A DNA stretch of 64,000 nt from Stramonita haemastoma (GCA_030674155.1 CM060325.1:45908867-45972866), one strand, 5' to 3'; shown: positions 45,361 to 56,789, numbered from the stretch's first letter. Numbers and translations: made by a program. Notes: a model not told the origin generated them from the letters alone.

Positions 45361-46398
45361 GAAAAGATTCATCCTAATATATCTTGATTTCAGTTAGAAC
45401 CTGTCCACTTGTTTTTAGGAAACAAAGCTTAGACATCAAGTATGTTCGTGTGTCCGTTCCCAGCATAGCTGTATATAGAAATACCACAGTTATTAACTTT
45501 AGAAATGCGGCAAAATCTGTCCTTTTTAGGATTATCTTGAGGGGGGGGGGGGGGTTATTACACGTGAATAACCCGTGCACCATATGTCATAATAAAGTGA
45601 CATTTAACATCTCTGCTGTTCTCCCATTGAAGTTCTCACCATCTCTCAATACCTTACAACCATGATTATTCCATACAGGCGACCCCTACAGCTGGTTTAA
45701 TTTATTTCTAAAACGTACCACTCTCCCGTTTTTTAGTTGTTGAAATGATCGATCGTGCATTTTTAAACAATCAACCTTTAATTCAGTTTTTTAAATAATT
45801 TATTTTTCTTCTAAGAATGCTCCCGGCTCCCACTCTTCCAAGTAGAAAGATTGACTGCCTGCAACGTTCTCCTTGTACAAAACGAATACAAATAATTATT
45901 TCAAAAAGATGAAATTCATCCCCATCCTCAGTCATTAAACATCTTTCCCCATCTACATCTACCCCAACATTCTAACACCCCTCCGCATTCCATAATCCTT
46001 TCCCCATTATTTCTGACACCCTATCTCCTCCCTACCCTAGCAGCAGTATTTTGATTACGCGATTTCATCTATCATTACATCCTCGAAGCAGGAACACGAG
46101 TGCCTTAACGGTGGGCAAAAACGATCAAAACCGCAAAAATCTGACCACAGGTAAACCTTGGAGGAACGAAAATAAGTATTGCTCTTTGCTTATGAAAATA
46201 TTTTTGCATGTTCATTTTGGCGCCTTTAACATTGATCATAACTGCTCGCGTACTACTGAGCTTTTTTGTTTGTTTTTTTATGAGAGCATGGTGTCAAAAA
46301 TCATGTACTTCTTCATTTGCTTTCAATAAACGATTGAATTCAAACCAAACAAAATGTTGCTGATTGACTTTGTCAGCATACAAAACTTTATCATCTGC
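45361..46398. other. Unassigned AT-rich sequence
   Basis: No gene or known element recognised. A G run of about 14 is at 45541-45554. If the palindrome continues beyond the window, this segment should have a reverse-complement partner immediately upstream of position 1. Confidence 0.5.
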
Positions 46399-46537
46399 CT
46401 TTTGTGTCCACATGTGGGGCCAGGGTTAGAGTTGAGGTTAGTGTTCGAGTTAGGTTAGAGTTAACGGTTAATAGCGGGGGAAAAGGGTTGTCTGTCAACT
46501 GGCTGGTCTGAATATTAGAATGCATGTGGACACAACA
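46399..46537. mobile_element. MITE-like element, copy 1
   Basis: Ends carry inverted TTGTGTCCACATG (about 46402-46414) and CATGTGGACACAA (46523-46535). The interior is a degenerate series of GGTTAG-like words (GGTTAGAGTTGAGGTTAGTG). A homologous element of nearly the same length is at 57700-57839. No coding capacity. A target-site duplication is not clear. Confidence 0.65.
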
Positions 46538-46589
46538 GCACATAGACAAATGGTATGTAGCTATAGACACAATGCTATTTTATTTCATT

Positions 46590-46625
46590 TCATGTTTATA
46601 GCCCCGCCAACCGTAAAGGCCAAAC
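46590..46625 (-). mobile_element. GATTG-tailed LINE, tiny fragment
   Basis: Only the ATAGCCCCGCCAACCGTAAA-GGCC part of the 3' end survives, without the tail. Low certainty because of its length. Confidence 0.45.
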
Positions 46626-46945
46626 AAAGCTCGCAAAAGTATGGAGCTTTATATCAAAATCACCAATCCTATCAACACCTAAGGATGCCTAGGACTTCGG
46701 TGTCCACAAATTTTGTTTTGCAATCATCATATTGCAGGCCTTCCATAGATTTTTTTTAACAAGTTGGATCCATTTAGAAAAAAAAGAGCCCAAAATAAAT
46801 CATGTAAAAAAAACTTGATCAACCAGCCCTCTTTTTCCTGTTCCCATTGTTCTAAATGTGCATCTGTACTCCTCCTAAACACACCTCTCCCTTTCCTGCC
46901 TCTCCTTCCAACCTGACGTCTCCACCCTACAACTATCCCTATCAC
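46626..46945. other. Unassigned sequence
   Basis: Ordinary composition; nothing recognised. Confidence 0.5.

Positions 46946-47014
<69 letters not shown>
46946..47014. repeat. CA microsatellite
   Basis: About 34 CA units with one CG interruption. Frames through it are artefacts. Confidence 0.96.
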
Positions 47015-47018
<4 letters not shown>

Positions 47019-47523
47019 CTAAATAAAACAATCGTTGAACATTAATAGCCTGTTAGATACAACATCTTGTAAATTCTAGACCTCATCCATTAGGTTGAAA
47101 TGTGGCTACCCTTAATGGTGGACAAATACGGTGGTGTATGCAAAACTCTCACCATCAGATGATGCCAAGCTGTAGAGAATTGCTTTTATTTGCTCTCACA
47201 AGATATAGCGCTGAAATAAATTCCACGTATTATTATTATTATTATTACTACTACTACTATTATTATTATCATTCTCATCAATTACAAAACAGCCGAGTAA
47301 TAAAGACAGGAGGACACAAGATAACCTAGGAAAAGAAGGGCATACCCTGACAGATAAAGCAGGCTACAGACCTACTTCTATTTCTTCCTCCGGGGGTTTT
47401 TTTGTTTTTTTTTTCGTTTTCACTCTTTCCCCGTTATCCTGTTGGTTATTTCTGCTTTTTGTGTTTCTTCTTTGTGTGTCTCTAGCGGTTTCTTAGTTCT
47501 GTATTCTCTAATATGTTGCATTA

Positions 47524-47533
<10 letters not shown>
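47015..47533. other. Unassigned, with a TAT/TAC microsatellite
   Basis: TAT and TAC triplets at 47229-47271, then a short pyrimidine-rich stretch at 47370-47500. No gene. Confidence 0.6.

Positions 47534-47591
<58 letters not shown>
47534..47591. repeat. TA microsatellite
   Basis: About 29 uninterrupted TA units. Confidence 0.96.
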
Positions 47592-47593
<2 letters not shown>

Positions 47594-47599
47594 CGTTGT

Positions 47600-47897
47600 T
47601 CTCTAATTATAAATAAGTTGCATGACATTAATGAAAAGGTTGACTATATTTTTATTTCTGTGAACAATTCTGTGTATGAACGTATTCTATTAATGCAAAA
47701 GATATATGTAACAGTTGATTTTGTTTGAAATCCTCCATGCCCCAACAGGGGTCAAAGGCGAATTGAATCTTGAATCTTGTGTGTATGAACGTATTCTATT
47801 AATGCATATTATATCTGTTACAGTTGATTTTGTGTTCTGAAATCCTCCATGCCCCAAGGGGGGTCAAAGGCGAATTAAATCTTGAATCTTGAATCTA
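47600..47897 (+). mobile_element. LINE 3' end present twice in tandem
   Basis: 47671-47779 and 47780-47895 are direct copies: TGTGTATGAACGTATTCTAT, then CAGTTGATTTTGT, then AAATCCTCCATGCCCCAA, then GGGTCAAAGGCGAATT, and an (AATCTTG)n tail. Such tails and a terminal CCCC...GGGG hairpin are typical of CR1/L2-like LINE 3' ends. No coding part is attached here. Confidence 0.65.
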
Positions 47898-47934
47898 GTT
47901 GCTCTTTGTTACGCTTTCCTAATAATTATGGAGT

Positions 47935-48185
47935 TTTTCTTTCTTCTACTTGTGTATTCTTTGCTTCTACAGTTTCTTTTGCTTCCCGTTCTTCCCTTTC
48001 TTTTTCTTCTTCTCTTTCTTTGACTTCTTCTTGGTTCTGCTCTTTGGCTTCTTTTCCCTGCATTTCCTCTCTCTTCTTTCCACTTTTTCTTCTCTTCTCC
48101 GCTTTTCCTCTGGTTCCTCCGAGTTTTTTCTCCTTTCTTTTCTTCTGTGTGGTTGGTTTGTTTTGTCTCTTGTTCCTTCCGTTTC
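47935..48185 (-). repeat. Short polypyrimidine tract
   Basis: T/C-rich + strand with the same vocabulary as the palindrome arms, starting right after the LINE tail and ending at the next LINE remnant. Confidence 0.75.
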
Positions 48186-48189
48186 TTTT

Positions 48190-48680
48190 GTTAAAAGCAG
48201 TAGAAAATGTCTCAAATTATAAGTATGTGGGAACTGTTTTTAATCACAAGTTCAATTATTGAGGTGCTTATACACTGACCCTACTGCCAGGAAGGTACAA
48301 CACTGTTTATTTTCTTTGAAAATTTAATTTTGTTGATAACTAATTCTTTCTTTGTTTCACAAGTCTTACATAGAGGGAGTTCTAAGATTTGCTTTCATTT
48401 ACTGATACGATAACCTTTGCATTAAGAACAAGAGTGGTCTTTGAGAACTGTAACAATCTTTTAAACAAAAATAATTGGAGAAGAACAAAAGAGATCTCAA
48501 GTCGTTCTGTAATCAGCAACTTGTACGCAAAGGAACTGCCATCTTGGCCGATCTTTCCCTTGCTTTTTCAGAACTTCATTTGTTGCCTACAGGATTCCTG
48601 TGTCCAAAAAGCAGAACAAGCAGCAGAAGAAATTCTTCTGTGCTGGTAGTCATTCGAATTTTGAAAGGAATTCACTATAC
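48190..48680 (+). pseudogene. LINE ORF2 C-terminal remnant (CR1/L2-like)
   Basis: Two informative frames: VENVSNYKYVGTVFNHKFNY at about 48200-48259 resembles the SYKYLGT segment after RT. 48475-48680 reads AILADLSLAFSELHLLPTGF then CPKSRTSSRRNSSVLVVIRI, resembling the ILxDPxHPLxxEFxLLPSGRR... TNRYKNSFxPxAI C-terminal block of CR1/L2 LINEs. Intervening sequence is degenerate with stops. The assignment is from memory of family consensus and needs a search. Confidence 0.6.
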
Positions 48681-48987
48681 TACAAGCAACCAGTTTCACA
48701 TAATTATTTCCGAAATATTTGCCTGATTGGTATTGTCGTTATTGCCGTCAATAATATATATTTGCCTGTGCGTCCTTTGATGGAAGCATGCACACCCGCA
48801 CACGCGAGTATGATGTGTGGGCAAGCGGGTGTGTATGGATGTGTATGTGGGTACGAGTATGTGTTCCTGCCTTTATGCTATAGAGCAAAAGCACTGGTAT
48901 TTGCATTGTAGTAAATTTTTTTTTTCTATTGTCGCCGTCAATATGTGCATATATGTCGATTTGAAGCCCACGCCCTGTGTGCGAGTG
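48681..48987. other. Unassigned sequence
   Basis: Ordinary composition with scattered GTGTAT words leading into the microsatellite. Nothing recognised. Confidence 0.5.
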
Positions 48988-48991
48988 AGTG

Positions 48992-49053
<62 letters not shown>

Positions 49054-49076
49054 AGTGAGTGTGTCTTTGTGTTTGA

Positions 49077-49117
<41 letters not shown>

Positions 49118-49138
49118 TGTGAGTGTGTGTTTGAGTGA

Positions 49139-49197
<59 letters not shown>

Positions 49198-49208
49198 TGA
49201 GTGAGTTT

Positions 49209-49279
<71 letters not shown>

Positions 49280-49286
49280 GTGTGCT
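48988..49286. repeat. Long compound TG microsatellite
   Basis: Nearly 300 bp of TG broken by GAGTGAGTG and TTTGAGTGAG interruptions at semi-regular distances, giving a compound repeat-of-repeats pattern. Confidence 0.96.
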
Positions 49287-49780
49287 GTGTGTGTCTATAT
49301 GCACATACATGTGCAAGCTCATGCAATGAAGTGCGTCTTATTTTTGGTTTATTATGTGTTTTTTTTAATTGTGAGTCAATGTAATGGTCCTTTTCCCTCA
49401 TGGGGATGTTGGGGCTCTTTCAGTACAACTACCTACCATCTCTCTTGCTTTTTTTTTTTTGCTTTCCCTGTCCATTCTCCTGCCTTTTTATCATGCAAAC
49501 CTTTCAAGAAATACGCTCTTTCCATGTTATCAGTAGCTATTTGTAAATTAATCGTTAATGTTTGTGAACGGTTTCATGCGTCTAAATGATTTTAATGCAA
49601 GCGCTTCGTTTTGTTTGCGTTACAAGATTCAGTGCTTTAAAAATTCCATATATTATTTTGATCATCATCATCATTATTGTTATTATTATTGTCATTAGTG
49701 TATTATTATTGTTACTATTATTATCATTATTATCATTGTTGTTATCAGTATTTTATGAAAGTTTGCCCGTATTTATTTTG
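49287..49780. other. Unassigned sequence
   Basis: Mixed composition with a pyrimidine stretch at 49430-49500 and degenerate ATT/ATC triplets at 49655-49750. The start of the next block (49778-49835) resembles part of the arm block at 27900-27960. Confidence 0.5.
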
Positions 49781-49904
49781 GCGACCAGGTAGTGACATCT
49801 AAACATTGGGATGGGCAAAGGATGCTCATTTATACTCTTTATGTGTTATTTGCGGTCCTCTGGTCCCTTTTGTATATTTTTTTTCCCACGTCTTGTGACT
49901 TGCT

Positions 49905-50275
49905 CCACCGAGCCTCTAAAGCAATGTTTGCTCTTTTGAGAAAGGGCAATAATATACTCTTACCAATTGATGTTAGGATTGAATTGTTAACACTGTGGCA
50001 CCGATCTTAAATGTACGGGTGTGTGATTTGGGGCTATGACCTAACAGACATGGCAGCCACATTGCAGCTTTTTAATAAAAAAAAAAAAAAGAGAGAGAAA
50101 AAAACGATTCTAAAAATGCAACGGTGTACTCCCACCTTCATGGTTTATGGCAAGGTCGGAACAGTCCCAGTTAATGTTACAATTATAGCAAGGGTGTTAT
50201 GCTTTTGGTACAGATTATGTACAGGTCAAAACGCAAATTCGTTTTCCCGTTTAATGTATAGATTTTTGTATTAAA
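49905..50275 (+). pseudogene. LINE ORF2 C-terminal remnant, second lineage
   Basis: Frame 1 (to the stop at 50008-50010): RASKAMFALLRKGNNILLPI, then DVRIELLTLW. Frame 2 (50011-50271): MYGCVIWGYD, then KMQRCTPTFMVYGKVGTVPV, then FWYRLCTGQNANSFSRLMYR. This follows the order usual for the post-RT region of a LINE common in molluscs (LPIDVxLELF... LYGCEVWG... TPNxMVYGELGRVPL... FWFRLVTG). Broken by a frameshift and a poly(A) insertion near 50082-50095. Confidence 0.72.
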
Positions 50276-50559
50276 TGTATGTCACACAAAGATTTTCTTC
50301 AGATTATATGGCCAGCATCAAAACTACATTATAAGAGCTAGGGTTGAGTGGGGTATGGTTGAATCAACAAAATATTGAGTGCAGTTATAATTAGTTCAAA
50401 ACCAAAGTCAAGTAATGCTTATGTGACACATTTATTTATAAGTGGTACACAGTAGTAAATACAGAAGACATTTATACAAATTATACAATTTTTTTTTTAA
50501 TGTGTTGAAAATTTTTTTTAATTCTTATTGCCATCCAATGTTTCTGTTCGATTTGCCCA
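50276..50559. other. Unassigned AT-rich sequence
   Basis: Possibly further degraded LINE sequence joining the two flanking remnants, but I cannot support it by a frame. Confidence 0.4.
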
Positions 50560-50998
50560 GTTTCGCAAAATCACAATCTGCCTATTAATATCCTCCGTTT
50601 TTAGGGAATTAAAAGAAATGAAAGATATGTGCAAAATGCAATAGTGATAATATTGGTGAGGAATTTCGTTACATTTTCATTTGTCCAATGTTTAAGGAAA
50701 CTCCTAAAAAAAAACGTTTAGTAAAAATACGACGCTAAACATCCAAACACTTAAGTATAAACAACTTTTTTCTTCACCGAATAAGAAGTTTCTGCTCAAT
50801 GTTGTTAAAACGATTGATATTGTCAGAAATAACATGTAAACTTTGTTAAAAGAGTTTGATATGTGTAAGCAGACAATCGTTTGTTCTGTAGCAATAAAAT
50901 TGTTCAAAAATCCAGTTCCATAGTGCACGCATGTTGTTCAGCTATGATTTGGTTCATTAATACTATGTAAAATCCTTAAACTTCCGAAAGGGATGACA
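50560..50998 (+). pseudogene. LINE 3' end, duplication copy 1
   Basis: One frame reads CNSDNIGEEFRYIFICPMFK (about 50635-50694), matching the IGDEFHYLFxCPxF zinc-knuckle-like tail of LINE ORF2. Another, downstream, reads SMLLKRLILSEIT. It ends with AAAGGGATGACA and an AATTTGAATTTG tail. The homologue is 51915-52315, in the same orientation. Confidence 0.7.
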
Positions 50999-51914
50999 GA
51001 AAATAATTTGAATTTGTCCTTCCCCTCTTTATTCTTGCTTTTTATTGTTTTCCTAAACTCGTTACTTTTCTTTTTCAATTCTTGCTCTATGAGTCCTCTT
51101 CCTCCATTCCTTGTCCTTCTTTTTCTTTTTTCTTACTTTTTCTTTTTTGTTTTCTCTACTTCAATGCTTTTTTGGTTCCAACCCAATCCAATCATGTTTT
51201 TTTATAGCTCCACCGACAACACAGGCCATATCCGGACTGTATTTTGTGTAAGTTTTTTTTTTTTTTTTTTTTTTTACAACCATTTTTCGCCTGCAGCTGC
51301 CTTTTTGTTCTTAAAGTTTGGTTTTTTTTGTTCTGTTTTGTTCTGTTTCTGCCGCTTCTTCCTGTTTATCTTGCTTTTTTTACCCATTCCCTTCCGTTGT
51401 TTTTTTTCCGCTTCATTTTCTATACCTTCGGTTTTGCTTATTGTTTCTTGTAGCAAACCTTTTTTTTTCTCGGTTTTCTTTTCAAATTGTTTTCTGGGCT
51501 TCTTTTTCTGTTTGTGCCGCTTCTTTTTCTGTTTGTTCCACATTCGTTTTTTATTTTTATTTTTAAAAGGTTCTTTTTATCTACTTTTTCCACCTCTTTG
51601 AGATTTTTGTCTTTCTCCAAGTTCTTTCAGTTTGTCTTTGTTGTTTGTTTTTGTTGAATGCTATTAGTTTCTGCTGCTGTTTCTTCATTAGTTTTGCTCG
51701 TTTTTTCTCTTTGTTTTCTTTTTTCTTTCTGGAGAATTTTTTTTTTAATTTCAGATATTTTCTTGTTGTTAAGTGCTTTTCTCTTGCTTTTCGCTTTTCT
51801 TTCAGGAGCAATTTTTTAAAATTTCGGCTGTTTTCTTCTTGTTTTTAGTGTTTTCCCCTTTCTTTTCTTTTTCTTTGTGGAGCTATTTTATTATATTTTT
51901 TTCATTTTGATAAT
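50999..51914 (-). repeat. Polypyrimidine tract between duplicated LINE ends
   Basis: T/C-rich + strand with a poly(T) at about 51252-51277. A truncated GATTG-LINE 3' end (-) is at about 51177-51242, beginning TTCCAACCCAATCCAATCAT. The sequence just after 50998 resembles that just after 52315 (TCAATTCTTGCTC, CCTCCATT), so the pyrimidine DNA was duplicated together with the LINE end. Confidence 0.8.
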
Positions 51915-52315
51915 TTTCTAAGAAATGAAAGATACTGTACAAAGTGCAATGGTGCTAACATAGGTGACGGATTTTATTACATTTTTATGTGTCCAGTGTT
52001 TAACGATACTCTTTAAAAAAAAAAAAAAAAGATGAGCAAAAATATTACCAAAACATCCAAACTTTATGAAGTATGAGCGACTCTTTCTTTCATCAAATAG
52101 GAAGTCTCTGCTCAATGTTGTTACAATGATTGATATTGTCAGAACTTTGTTCAAAGAGTTCGATATGTGTAAACAGTCATTTTTTTGTTCGATAGTTATT
52201 GTTGAAAATATTCAGTTGCATGGTACTTGTATGTTGTTCAGTTATGATTTCGTTCATTGATATTATGTAAAAACCCTCCATATCCCTAAAGGGATGACAA
52301 AATATCAAGAATTTG
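51915..52315 (+). pseudogene. LINE 3' end, duplication copy 2
   Basis: Reads RYCTKCNGANIGDGFYYIFM then CPVFND in one frame (about 51930-52010). The Cys-x2-Cys pair is intact here. Then GTCTCTGCTCAATGTTGTTA and TATTGTCAGAACTTTGTTCA as in copy 1, ending at AAAGGGATGACA. Contains a run of about 18 A at 52016-52031. Confidence 0.72.
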
Positions 52316-55200
52316 AAATTGTTCTACAGCATCTTTTTATTTTTCTTGTTTTTGCTTTCCTAAGATTTTTACCTTTCTTCTCAATTCTTGCTCTTTCAAT
52401 CGTCTTCCTCCATTTCTTGTGCTTCTTTTTTCGTTTTCTTTTACTTTAAATCTTTGTTCGTTTTCTCCACTTCCATTTTTGGGGGGTTACTACCATTTTT
52501 TCTGTAGCTGGGTTTTTTGTTCAAGTTTTTCTCCTTCTGTTTCTGCTGCTTTCTTCCTGTTTGTTTTGATCTTTACTCTTCCTTTTATTGCTGGGGGAGG
52601 GGGGGGGGGGGTGGTTTCCTTCTCTGTATCTTTTTGTTTTTTGGCTTAGTGTTTCTTCTAGTAACTTTTCCTGTTTATTTCTGTTTCTTTTTAAATTTTC
52701 TAGATTTTGTTTCTGTTTGTAACGCTTTCTTTTCGGTTTCTTTCACTTTCGTTTAATCTTTTTTTTTCAATCCGCTTCTTCAACCTCTTTTGAGATTTTT
52801 ACCTTCTCTCTCTCCAGTTCTACTTTATTTTGAGTTTATTCTCTTTTTTGTTATTTTGAATTGTATTAATTTCTGCTGCATTTTATGTAGCAGCTGTTTC
52901 TTGAGCTGTCCCTTCGTTTGTTTTTCTCATTGCCTCTTTTACTTTCTTTTATTTTCTTTCTCCCCTCGACGCCCAAGATGGTACAACAGGACGGATAAAG
53001 TAGAATAAATACTTTCTGGAGCAAATTTTCTTTTTTGTGAATTTTGGCTATTTCTTTTTGTTCTTGTTTAGTGTTTTCCTCTTTCTCTTCTTCTTCTTCT
53101 TTCAAGAGCTAATTTTCTTTTTCTTCCTTTTTTTTTTTTTTTTTTTTAAATCGCCTAATTTTTGTTGTTTCGTGTATTTCTCTTTTCTTTTTCCTTTCTG
53201 GGACTATTTTACTTTTTTTTCCATTTCGGCTTTTTGTTGTTTTTTTTTAGCATTTTTCTCTTTTTTTTCTTTCTTGGGATATTCATTCCTTTTTTTTTTT
53301 TTTTTTTTTATAAATTTCGGTTATTTTCTTCTTGTTTAGTGTTTTCTCTTTCTTTTTCTTCTCTTGAGCTGTTTTTTCTTTATCTTTCTTCTTTTCTGTA
53401 ATATTTTTTTAATTTTGGCAATTTTCTTGTTGTTTAGGTGGCCTTTTTTTCTCGACTTTTTTTTTCATTTCGGTTTTTTTTCTTGTCCTTAAGTGGGTTT
53501 TTTTGTTGTTGTCTTTTTGTCGTTCTGGAGTTTTTGTAGTTTTTTCAATTTCGACTATTTTCTTGTTTAATGTTTTTTCTCATTATCGTTTCCTTTCTGG
53601 GGCTTCTTTTAAATTTCGGGTATTTTCTTTTCCTTTCTGGAGTTTTATTTTTAATTTTGGATTATTTTCCTGTTGTTGAATGCTTTTCTCATTTTCGTTA
53701 CCTTTCTGGGTCTTAAAAAATTCGGGCATATTCTTGTTGTTTAATGTTTTCTTCTTTTCTTTTTTTTTGCTTTCTGAAGCAATTTTGACATTTTTTATTT
53801 CGGTCATTTTCTTGTTTAGCGTTTTTCTTTTCTTTTCTTTTACTTTCTGGGGCTACTTTTTTGTTTCTGGCTATTTTCTTGTTAAGTGTTTTTCTCTTTT
53901 CCTATTTTTTTCTAGAGCTTTTTTTTTTATAGTGCTTTTAAAATATCAGCTATTTTCCTGCTGCTTAAGTGTTTTTCTCTTTTTTTTCTTTTACTTTCTA
54001 GGGCTACTTTTTTTTTTTTTTTTTAATTCTGGCCATTTTCTTGTTTTATGTTTTTCTCGTTCTTTCCTTTTACTTTCTGGAACTGTTTTTTTTTTTTTTT
54101 TTTGATTTCGGTTATTTTGTTGTTTAATGTTTTCTCCTTTTTTTTCCTGGAGATTTTTTAAAAATTGTATTTTTAAAATCTGAGCTATTTTCCTGCTGCT
54201 TAAGTGTTTTTCCCTATCTTTTCTTTTTCTATCTGGAGCTATTTTTCTTTTCTACTTAAAAAAAATCGACTGTTTTCTTGATGTTTATATTTCTCTTTTC
54301 GTTGTCTTTTTCTTTCTGGAGTTTTTTTTCTTTACATTTCGGCTATTGTTTCGTTGGTTAGTGTTTTTCACTTTCTTTTATTTTGTTGATGAAGCTGTTT
54401 TATTTTATTTTTTAATTTCGGCTATTTTCCTGTTGTTTCTACAGGAGAAGGCAGCCTGGCATTCCCTGGTCCTGACTTTAATCTATGGACCTCTTGGCCA
54501 CAGCTTGTGTTAACGTCACCCACCTTTTTCTTATTCTGCCTGCCACTGTTTCTCAAGCTGTTTTTTTGTTTGTTTTGTTTTGTTTTGAAAGTTTTATTCC
54601 TTCTGTTTCCCCCGTTTTCAGTCTCATTTTTCTGCTTAATCTTTTTTCCTGTGTTGGGTTGGGTTTTTCTTTTTCTGTGTTAGCTTATTTTTCCGCTGAT
54701 TTTTTTTTTTGGTTTACACTTTGTTTCCTTTACTTTCGCTTTTTCCTCCATTTCTTCCCCCTTTTTCTGTCTCTTGCCATTTTACAATTCTTTTTTGCAA
54801 GTTTTTCCTCCTCTTCGTTTTGTTTTGTTTGTGCCCTTTCTTCTTGCGTTTTTTCAACATTTTTTTTTTCTTTTTTTTTTCTTTGCTTCTTTTCTTTCTT
54901 TTTTTTTTTTTTTTAGTGATTTATAATTTCCCCAAGTTTTTTGTCTTTTTTCTGTTATACTCCTTTTCTTCATGCAGTTTCTCCTACTTTTTTGTGTTTC
55001 CTTTCAGCTTTTGTCACGTTTCTTGTCTTTTCTGTTTTTATTTTTGGTTCTGTATTTCTGATTTTTCTTTGTTTTTTTCTTTTCTCTCTCTCTCTTTTTT
55101 TTTTTTTTGGGGGGGGGGGGAAGTTTTCCGCTATTTTCTTCCTCTTCTTATAGTGTTTTCCAACTTGTTCTTTAGGATTTTTAAAACTTTGTTTTAATTT
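52316..55200 (-). repeat. Polypyrimidine tract (~2.9 kb)
   Basis: T/C-dominated + strand with many long T runs. A brief ordinary island at about 54440-54530 (GAAGGCAGCCTGGCATTCCC) interrupts it. G runs are at about 52598-52610 and 55109-55121. Confidence 0.85.
53010..54440 (+). repeat. Degenerate ~85-100-bp tandem array
   Basis: A consensus of the order TTTCTGGAGCTATTTT, T-run, AATTTCGGCTATTTTCTTG, TTGTTTAGTGTTTTTCTC, then TTTTCTTTTAC recurs about 15 times, for example near 53020, 53530, 53620, 53700, 53790, 53860, 53950, 54020, 54090, 54180, 54290 and 54400. Units vary greatly in T-run length. It is a pyrimidine-rich satellite. Confidence 0.82.
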
Positions 55201-55984
55201 AACAGGAATTCACTGTAGTATGCTAATCAAAGCGCAGCTATAAGCACTTCAACAAGATCACAACCGGCTACAGTCTACAATGTCATTTTTCTTTTTAAGT
55301 CCAACTGTTGATCAAAGATCATTTGTATCGAAGACAGGCGTTTAGTTGTCTTTGCAATGCTAATACACATCTTACCTATAAGAGCAATGTGGCTGATGGT
55401 GGCCAATTTCTGTTGACTGTTGGTTTCATGTCCATTTCGGCTATGATTTCTTAAGAGAACATCCGTTGCAGATGGTTTTACAGATAACCCAATCTATTTA
55501 TTTATTTATTTATGAAATGTTCTATGTCTTTCCAAAAGTTATGAATCCTTGACCATTGATATCATTTTTCATGTTGTGTCTTAACCAGTTCATTTTATTT
55601 GGTTTTGCGTCGAGATATTTTATGCCCCAGTCTAAGCTCACTTCACTCTCTTGCAGTATACTTGGGGGGGGAGGGGGGGGGGGAACTAAGGCCTCTACAT
55701 GCTGTGTCATCATTGTGACAAAAGTGGCGGTTTTTTCTCCTTTTTTCCCCTTCTATTCATCATTTTTATTATCTTTTTTTTTTTTTAAATCAATTCATTT
55801 ATTTATTCTATTTTCTAAAAAGTATCGTGACAAAGTGTGGCAGAACAAGGGGAGGGAAGAGGGTATCAGTCAGCCAAAGGTGACCTGTGCCAAAACTAAC
55901 CTCCCTTTGGTGATATCCCTTTTTTTGGTGCATGTCGTCTGGCTGACACCCCTTTTACTAATAACAGCAATGATGATAACCAGC
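55201..55984. other. Unassigned sequence
   Basis: Ordinary composition. (TTTA)n at 55497-55512, a G run interrupted by A at 55664-55683, and T-rich stretches. No gene recognised. Confidence 0.5.
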
Positions 55985-56285
55985 CGCCATGTTGCAGTGG
56001 TTAGCGTCTTGGATTTCGGACTGGAAACTCGTGGGTTCGAATCCCATAAGAGCCATAGGGATTTTTCGACTCCAGCCGGCTCCTACCCAGAGTGAGTGTG
56101 CTGTGGGCTTAGTGGGGAGACTGGGACCACACAGTCGAGCTTCATCCACTTTACGGATGCGAGTTTGAGAGTGTTGTTCATATTAACTGACCATCACTGC
56201 AGGTGTCTGTATCTCTCGTGCTCGGTTGACGCCGGGATATATTATGATAGTAAGCGTAGTGTACAACCCTTTCAGGTAGTCTCAA
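55985..56285 (+). mobile_element. SINE family F, tRNA-headed
   Basis: Head begins CCGCCATGTTGCAGTGGTTA (A-box-like TGCAGTGGTTAGCGTCTTGG), with B-box-like GGGTTCGAATCCC at 56034-56046, then CACTTTACGGATGCGAGTTT and an uncharacterised body. The tail is not clear, so the end is approximate. Only one copy in this window. An isolated tRNA gene is unlikely because the acceptor-stem ends do not pair well. Confidence 0.65.
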
Positions 56286-56512
56286 AGTAGATGGCTTCAA
56301 TAGCAGCATCATTACATCATCCTCATTACCATTGATCATCATGCAATAATAAAAACTGCCTCTGATTCGGTGGTTCCCGTTGCTCTAGTCTCATGGTGAC
56401 CTCAGATTTGCTTTACCCATTCACTTATGTGCCTGTGGTGAGTTTGTGTCAAAGCCTTTGGGATTGGAGGTTCATAGGCCACAGTCCTTGGAGGGACGTT
56501 GTAGTGGTTGCG
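56286..56512. other. Unassigned sequence
   Basis: Ordinary composition. A short minus-strand frame ([18 protein letters not shown]) is open here but has no splice or start context, so I do not call it coding. Confidence 0.4.
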
Positions 56513-56577
<65 letters not shown>

Positions 56578-56789
56578 AGTTACACATGGTCACAGGTAGA
56601 CACACGTCACATGTATACACACAAGCACACACATGTACATACAAACACACACACACGAACACACACGCATGCATGCACACACGTACACACACGCAAATGT
56701 ACACACACATACGCTGGCACGCACGCACGCGCACACACACACACACACACCAGTCTCTCGTCACTTTTTATTGGATAGCTGTTTAAACG

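Noticed and set aside
45384..45665. 93-residue plus-strand frame
   Set aside because: It spans a G homopolymer, shows no conserved motif and lies in AT-rich repeat-like DNA.
55985..56060. Stand-alone tRNA gene
   Set aside because: A-box and B-box are present, but the acceptor stem does not pair convincingly, and the sequence runs on into a SINE-like body. The same holds for the heads at 37448, 60815, 61761, 62838, 17127, 18360 and 22400.
56402..56514. Minus-strand coding exon ending VKQI
   Set aside because: Only about 37 residues are open before the CA repeat; there is no acceptor site or start in a sensible place, so chance is the simplest explanation.
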